Assembly: GCA_937885695.1 (NCBI GenBank)
Contig: CALABP010000056.1
Location: forward strand, 1-64,000
DNA from: DTU089 sp002440045
Lineage (GTDB): Bacteria; Bacillota; Clostridia; Oscillospirales; Acutalibacteraceae
Length of the DNA: 64,000 nucleotides
Direction: 5' to 3'
Shown: positions 60,460-64,000 of the stretch, in pieces
How the letters are laid out: each line of letters begins with the position of its first letter
Numbering within the stretch: position 1 is the first letter of the stretch
Notes under the pieces: generated by a model
The model's database searches: none
What the model was told of the DNA's origin: nothing
What the model saw: only the letters and a program-made list of their open reading frames with translations
Translations under genes and position numbers: made by a program

Positions 60460-60915
60460 TTATTTTCCCGAGCCTCTTCTCGGTGCGGACGTGCCGCGCT
60501 TAGAGGCTGAGTTTTTTTTGAGGTCGCTCATTTTTTCGTCGCTTACCGATTTAAAACGTGCCATCATATCTTCAAACGACATATTTTCGGGTTCGCTTCT
60601 TCTTTGACCCGTCCAGACCTGCGGCCTTGATTTTGACCTGTCGTTAAAGTTCTTTTTCGGTTTTTCGGGCATTTCTTCTTTGGGTAAAGCCTTTTTAATC
60701 GAAAGAGCCACCTTGCCCTTTTCGTTTACGTCAATAACCTTAACTTTTACGGTGTCGTTTTCTTTTAAGACCTCGTGAATATCTTTAATAAAAGAGTTTG
60801 AGACCTCAGAGATATGCACCATGCCGGTGGTCTTGTCGGGAAGCTCTACAAATGCCCCGAAGTTTGTGATTCCTGTTACCTTGCCTTCTAAAATTGCGCC
60901 GATTTCTACTGCCAT
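60460..60915 (-). CDS. S1 RNA-binding domain protein
   Basis: 151 residues. One S1 domain (about 3-75: GAILEGKVTGITNFGAFVEL, GMVHISEVSN, KVKVIDVNEKGKVALSIKKA) followed by a basic, disordered tail. Resembles YugI/GSP13-type ribosome-associated S1 proteins. Start: ATG 60915 behind AGAGGTAG; the open extension to 60945 is not supported. Confidence 0.9.
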   Translation of the reverse strand: MAVEIGAILEGKVTGITNFGAFVELPDKTTGMVHISEVSNSFIKDIHEVLKENDTVKVKVIDVNEKGKVALSIKKALPKEEMPEKPKKNFNDRSKSRPQVWTGQRRSEPENMSFEDMMARFKSVSDEKMSDLKKNSASKRGTSAPRRGSGK

Positions 60916-61045
60916 TAAGCTACCTCTCGTGTTTTTGAACCGCAAAAGGCGGTTCGTTTTTTATAAGTACCCCCGATTAACCGATAAGTAAAATTATGAC
61001 GGAACATTCCCGTAATATTTATACTTTCAATTAACAAGCGGCTTT

Positions 61046-61357
61046 TTAACGGTTCTGTTCGCCGGGGGTTGCGTCGTAATAAAGACGCTCGTCCGGATAA
61101 GCATAGCCGTTTTCTCTGGCATATTTTTCGGCTAAAGCAGCTTCATCGTCGCTTTCGACAACGGCGGCAAGCTCGGAGTTTTCGCTGAGCTTTTGCTCAA
61201 GCTCGCCCGTGAGGGCGTTATATTCGTTGCTTTGACGGTCGTTGTCAAATTTTTGAGAGATTATCGAAACAACAAAAAAACCGATGACAAGGACAGCCGC
61301 AACAGTCAGAATTATGCTGACGGGGGTTCTTTTAGTCTTCTTTTTTTTGCCCTTCAT
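61046..61357 (-). CDS. divIC: DivIC-type septum formation initiator (internal start)
   Basis: 103 residues from the ATG at 61357, preceded by ACGGAGG 10 bases upstream. The product would be a normal-length DivIC: cytoplasmic Lys-rich start, one TM, coiled coil outside. This reading is nested in the larger frame. Confidence 0.7.
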   Translation of the reverse strand: MKGKKKKTKRTPVSIILTVAAVLVIGFFVVSIISQKFDNDRQSNEYNALTGELEQKLSENSELAAVVESDDEAALAEKYARENGYAYPDERLYYDATPGEQNR

Positions 61358-61897
61358 AACCTTTTCGCCTCCGTTTAAAGATACCTTTCGCTTTTTAAAC
61401 ATACCATATAAATTATATACATATAATTTGAGTTTTGGCAAGAGTTTTTTGCGATTTTTTTCAGACTTTTTTCTTGTTTTTTTGAAAAAAGACGATATTT
61501 TCAAAAAGAGCTTTTTAAAAAGCCCGAACAAAAGCCTGAAAGGTGCGAAAAGTATTTTGAAAACGGTGCCGAAAAAGCGGCGAAAGGCTTTTACGAATAT
61601 ATCTGTCAGCTTTATTGCGGCTGTGCCTAAAGAAAAATAATAAAACGCCGCGCCGATAATTTCGCCGAAAATAAGATAAAAGCGGATTTCGCCCTTGTTT
61701 ATTGCAAGAATGAACAGAAACGTGGCAAGCCCGAAAAGAAGAAAATAAAGAATATCAAAAACAACAACGGCGGCTTTGGCTTTTGTGAACGACAGGCGCA
61801 CGGCTCTTAATATATCGTACAAAACGCCGAGCGCAAAGCCCACGCCCAAAGAAAGCAGAAAAAATTTAAGCTGTTCGCTTTGTTGGAACGAGTACAT
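61046..61897 (-). CDS. YabQ-DivIC continuous reading frame
   Basis: A single 283-codon frame without a stop. Residues 1-170 are YabQ, a spore-cortex membrane protein with about five TM/hydrophobic parts (FFLLSLGVGFALGVLYDILR). Residues 181-283 are a septum initiator of the FtsL/DivIC type: one TM (VSIILTVAAVLVIGFFVVSI), then a short coiled coil and YARENGYAYPDERLYY. In other Firmicutes these are separate neighbours. An internal ATG at 61357 has its own GGAGG, so DivIC can still be made alone. Start overlaps the yabP stop (TGATG). Confidence 0.85.
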   Translation of the reverse strand: MYSFQQSEQLKFFLLSLGVGFALGVLYDILRAVRLSFTKAKAAVVVFDILYFLLFGLATFLFILAINKGEIRFYLIFGEIIGAAFYYFSLGTAAIKLTDIFVKAFRRFFGTVFKILFAPFRLLFGLFKKLFLKISSFFKKTRKKSEKNRKKLLPKLKLYVYNLYGMFKKRKVSLNGGEKVMKGKKKKTKRTPVSIILTVAAVLVIGFFVVSIISQKFDNDRQSNEYNALTGELEQKLSENSELAAVVESDDEAALAEKYARENGYAYPDERLYYDATPGEQNR

Positions 61898-62178
61898 CAG
61901 CGAAACACCCTTGAGAAAAATCCCGAGCTTTTCGGGAGCGTGTCGGCAAAGCTCATGGCGGATATAGTGCCCTCGACTGTCATTTCGCCCGTTTCAAGCG
62001 ACAGGTGCGTTATGTGAAGCCCGTCGCCCCTGACGGTAAGCTCGCCCAAAACGGTTTGCGCCGTTACTGTTTCTTCATCAAAGCTTCCGACCTCGGTAAC
62101 GCCCGAAACGGAAAGCTTTTTTCTGTCCTCCAAAATGCAGTTCTGCGGTAAAATGTTTGTCTTTTTTTCTTCCGTCAT
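61897..62178 (-). CDS. yabP: Sporulation protein YabP
   Basis: 93 residues, YabP/YqfC family: NCILEDRKKLSVSGVTEVGS, FDEETVTAQTVLGELTVRGD, GLHITHLSLETGEMTVEG. Needed for spore coat/cortex morphogenesis in Bacillus. The SD (AAAGGGGG) lies in the right arm of a hairpin. Its stop overlaps the yabQ start by one base. Confidence 0.94.
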   Translation of the reverse strand: MTEEKKTNILPQNCILEDRKKLSVSGVTEVGSFDEETVTAQTVLGELTVRGDGLHITHLSLETGEMTVEGTISAMSFADTLPKSSGFFSRVFR

Positions 62179-62186
62179 AAATAATC

Positions 62187-62222
62187 CCCCTTTGTAAAAT
62201 CTATGACAAAGGGGGCGATTAT
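62187..62222 (-). promoter_or_regulatory. Hairpin and sigma-E-like promoter before yabP
   Basis: CCCCCTTTGT (62187-62196, plus strand) and ACAAAGGGGG are perfect arms. On the minus strand the SD is inside the hairpin. CATAGATT (62205-62198) with ATA 14 bases upstream (62222-62220) resembles a sigma-E promoter (ATA-N14-CATAnnnT). A transcript starting there would lack the left arm, freeing the SD. Confidence 0.45.
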
Positions 62223-62223
62223 A

Positions 62224-62802
62224 TTATTTAATTTTTTCGGTTTTTCCGTGTTTTACAAGGAAAACGCTGCGGCTTAAATCCATAAGCGGCTTATCGTTAA
62301 AAGAGTCGGTATAAAAATTGTCGATAACGCCGTCGGGGTATTCCTTTAAAAAAGCCTTCGCCTTGTTTTCTCTGAAGCAAAGGCACGTTATTTCGCCGCT
62401 TTTTTCGTCGATTTTTGAGCAGATGCAGTTTTTAACGCCTAAAATTTCAACGGGTCTTTGTAAAAGGAATTCGGGCGAGCACGAAATTATTATATCGTCG
62501 GGCGATTTTACTTCGTCATAAAACGGATTGATGTTTTTTATGTGAGTGCGCCAAAAATTTTCGGCTTCAAAAGAAAGTGTATTTTTGCCCGAAAGGTTTT
62601 CTTTAAAATAAGCCGACAGCTTTTTGCCGTATTTATTAAGTGCTTCTTCAATCGAAAGCTTTCCGGATTTATATTTTGCAAGAGCCAAAAGAAGCTCGGG
62701 GACGTGCTTTGAAAGCGACGGGTCTTTTTTCAAAAAATAAAAGAAAAAATCAACAGAGCTTTCGCCGTCATAAATTGTGTTGTCAAAATCAAACACGTTC
62801 AT
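62224..62802 (-). CDS. HAD-IB family phosphatase
   Basis: 192 residues. Motif I FDFDNTIYDGES (Asp nucleophile DFDNT), SCSPEFLL as motif II, and a late acidic region VIDNFYTDSFNDKPLM as motif IV. Family members dephosphorylate phosphoserine or sugar/lipid phosphates. Overlaps the upstream MFS gene by 14 bases, so they are co-transcribed. Confidence 0.87.
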   Translation of the reverse strand: MNVFDFDNTIYDGESSVDFFFYFLKKDPSLSKHVPELLLALAKYKSGKLSIEEALNKYGKKLSAYFKENLSGKNTLSFEAENFWRTHIKNINPFYDEVKSPDDIIISCSPEFLLQRPVEILGVKNCICSKIDEKSGEITCLCFRENKAKAFLKEYPDGVIDNFYTDSFNDKPLMDLSRSVFLVKHGKTEKIK

Positions 62803-64000
62803 TTTTAAAATAACTCCTCCATTTTTTTGCCGAAGCGAGCGTTAAAAGAAGCGCCGCGCCGCAAAGACCGACCCACACGCCCGCTGTGCCGCCCCAGCCG
62901 ATGTTTTCCGAAACCACGCCGAAGCCGTAAGACGACGCCGCACTGCCGACGTAGGCAATAGCATTCATAAATCCCGTGACGGTCGCCGTTTTGCCAGTTG
63001 AAGCAAAGCGCATGGGAACAAGCGTTATTATAACATAGTTATATGTATACATAGCCGTTGTGCAAAGCGCAAGAAGAACGATTGAAAGATAAATAGGAAG
63101 TTTTGCCATAAATATTACAAGCGACAGCGGAATGAGCGTGAAAACAAGAATGGCGGCGCCCGTCTTGATTTCGTCTTTTTTAAACACCTTGTTGTAAATG
63201 GGGGTGATTATGTATGCGCCGCTTATGTTGAAGATAGGCAGGCAAATTGAAAGAAGCACCGAAAACGCCGCAGAAGTGTCGTAAACCTCGGTGAGCATTG
63301 TGGGCATCCAGGTGGTTATGCCCTCTTTTATTGCGCCGTGAATTGCGTCGGCAGGCAAAAGGAACAGAACGCCCGAAGCCGCAAACAATGCCAAAAGCCC
63401 CTTGCTTTTTTTGCCTTTTTCGTCGGACTTGAATTTTTCGGGTATAACCGTGTCGCGAAGAACAAGGTCTTTTTTTATAATAAGCGAAACGGCAATAAAG
63501 AAAGCCGCCGCCAATGCAAGAATGATTGCCGCGCTGTAAAAGACGTGCTTCCAGCTGAAAAACTTAATTGAAACAGACGCCGTAAGGTAGGCGAGCACCG
63601 TGCCTATGGGTAGAGTTGCGCTTATGTGAAGGCACGATTTTGCACGCATTTCTTCATTAATTATGCTTGCGAGTATTTTTAAAATCGCAACCCAAAGCTG
63701 CGCCAAAGCAAAGCCGTTAAAGCCCCACACAACAGCCATTGCGGTGTTTGTTGTGCAAAACGTCATTGCGACGTTTGCAATGCACGAAAGCGAAAGACCG
63801 CTTATAATCATTTTGAACGGTGAAATTTTGTCTCCCAAAAAGCCGTTGATTATTTGGAAAACTCCGTACACAACAAAAAAAGCCGAGCCTATAAGCCCGC
63901 CTTCGGGTTTTGAAAAAAGCCCGCTGCTGACGATCGCCGAAAGCGCGGCGGAAAAATTGATTCTGCCGACGTACGAAGCGGTGTAGGCGGCAAAGCAGGC
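62789..64000 (-). CDS. MFS transporter, GlpT/organophosphate-like (N-terminus outside window)
   Basis: The reading frame runs off the right end. The last codons before the edge still match an MFS N-terminus (YTASYVGRINFSAALSAIV), so the annotated start at 63871 (GTG) is internal. Motifs: YGVFQIINGFLGDK and about 11 TM helices in the visible part. Resembles the organophosphate:phosphate antiporter group. It partners a HAD phosphatase that overlaps it by 14 bases. Confidence 0.88.
   Translation of the reverse strand, partial: ACFAAYTASYVGRINFSAALSAIVSSGLFSKPEGGLIGSAFFVVYGVFQIINGFLGDKISPFKMIISGLSLSCIANVAMTFCTTNTAMAVVWGFNGFALAQLWVAILKILASIINEEMRAKSCLHISATLPIGTVLAYLTASVSIKFFSWKHVFYSAAIILALAAAFFIAVSLIIKKDLVLRDTVIPEKFKSDEKGKKSKGLLALFAASGVLFLLPADAIHGAIKEGITTWMPTMLTEVYDTSAAFSVLLSICLPIFNISGAYIITPIYNKVFKKDEIKTGAAILVFTLIPLSLVIFMAKLPIYLSIVLLALCTTAMYTYNYVIITLVPMRFASTGKTATVTGFMNAIAYVGSAASSYGFGVVSENIGWGGTAGVWVGLCGAALLLTLASAKKWRSYFKNERV

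Overview
The window reads as the chromosome of an anaerobic, endospore-forming Clostridia bacterium, most likely a gut-type Oscillospirales/Ruminococcaceae relative. This is inferred from the paired ADP-glucose pyrophosphorylase subunits GlgC and GlgD, sporulation genes (spoIIR, yabP, yabQ), a CIRCE-controlled groESL operon, many glycoside hydrolases, two dockerin proteins and canonical sigma-A promoters. No species can be named. No phage, insertion sequence, CRISPR array or rRNA is visible; one tRNA is present.

Layout. 0.2-1.6 kb: a radical SAM/SPASM protein on the minus strand. 2-9.9 kb: a glycogen operon glgB-glgC-glgD-(GH95-like hydrolase)-glgA behind a strong promoter. 10-16.4 kb: a small Xre regulator facing an operon for a histidine phosphatase, an amidohydrolase, a nitroreductase, a GPH sugar symporter and a GH2 glycosidase. 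16.5-19.1 kb (minus): a secreted zinc phospholipase C homologue, preceded by a previously uncalled 39-codon ORF and followed by three tandem paralogues of a four-TM protein. 19.3-22.3 kb (minus): DUF975-like membrane protein, HAD-PHP fusion, tail-anchored small protein. 22.7-27.4 kb: 8-oxoguanine glycosylase, an exported CxxC protein, mgtE behind a long structured leader, and a membrane-tethered phosphoesterase. 27.5-32.7 kb: tetR, N-terminal-dockerin protein, cyclophilin, GPH symporter, orphan EctB-like aminotransferase.

32.8-37 kb: tRNA-Leu(GAG), an O-antigen ligase-like protein, groES-groEL, and an Xre repressor with a 19-bp inverted repeat and a possible small RNA. 37.2-46.7 kb: GH42, then a seven-gene run GH20-oxidoreductase-QueG-like-response regulator-kinase-rRNA methyltransferase-lipid kinase. 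46.9-50.1 kb: a large secreted repeat protein ending in a dockerin. 50.3-55.7 kb (minus): GH38 alpha-mannosidase, DUF2804, GT2. 55.7-64 kb: pseudouridine synthase, PHP phosphatase, ispE, spoIIR, fumarase alpha subunit, S1 protein, yabP with a continuous yabQ-divIC reading frame, HAD phosphatase and an MFS transporter cut by the window edge.

The genes fit a glycan-foraging life style: import by GPH symporters, intracellular GH2/GH42/GH20/GH38 cleavage, glycogen storage, and secreted dockerin proteins outside. The most unusual items are the phospholipase plus triplicated membrane-protein locus, two families of intergenic palindromic repeats, the in-frame yabQ-divIC junction, the HAD-PHP fusion and the mgtE leader. 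Functions are assigned by motif recognition only; no database search was run.
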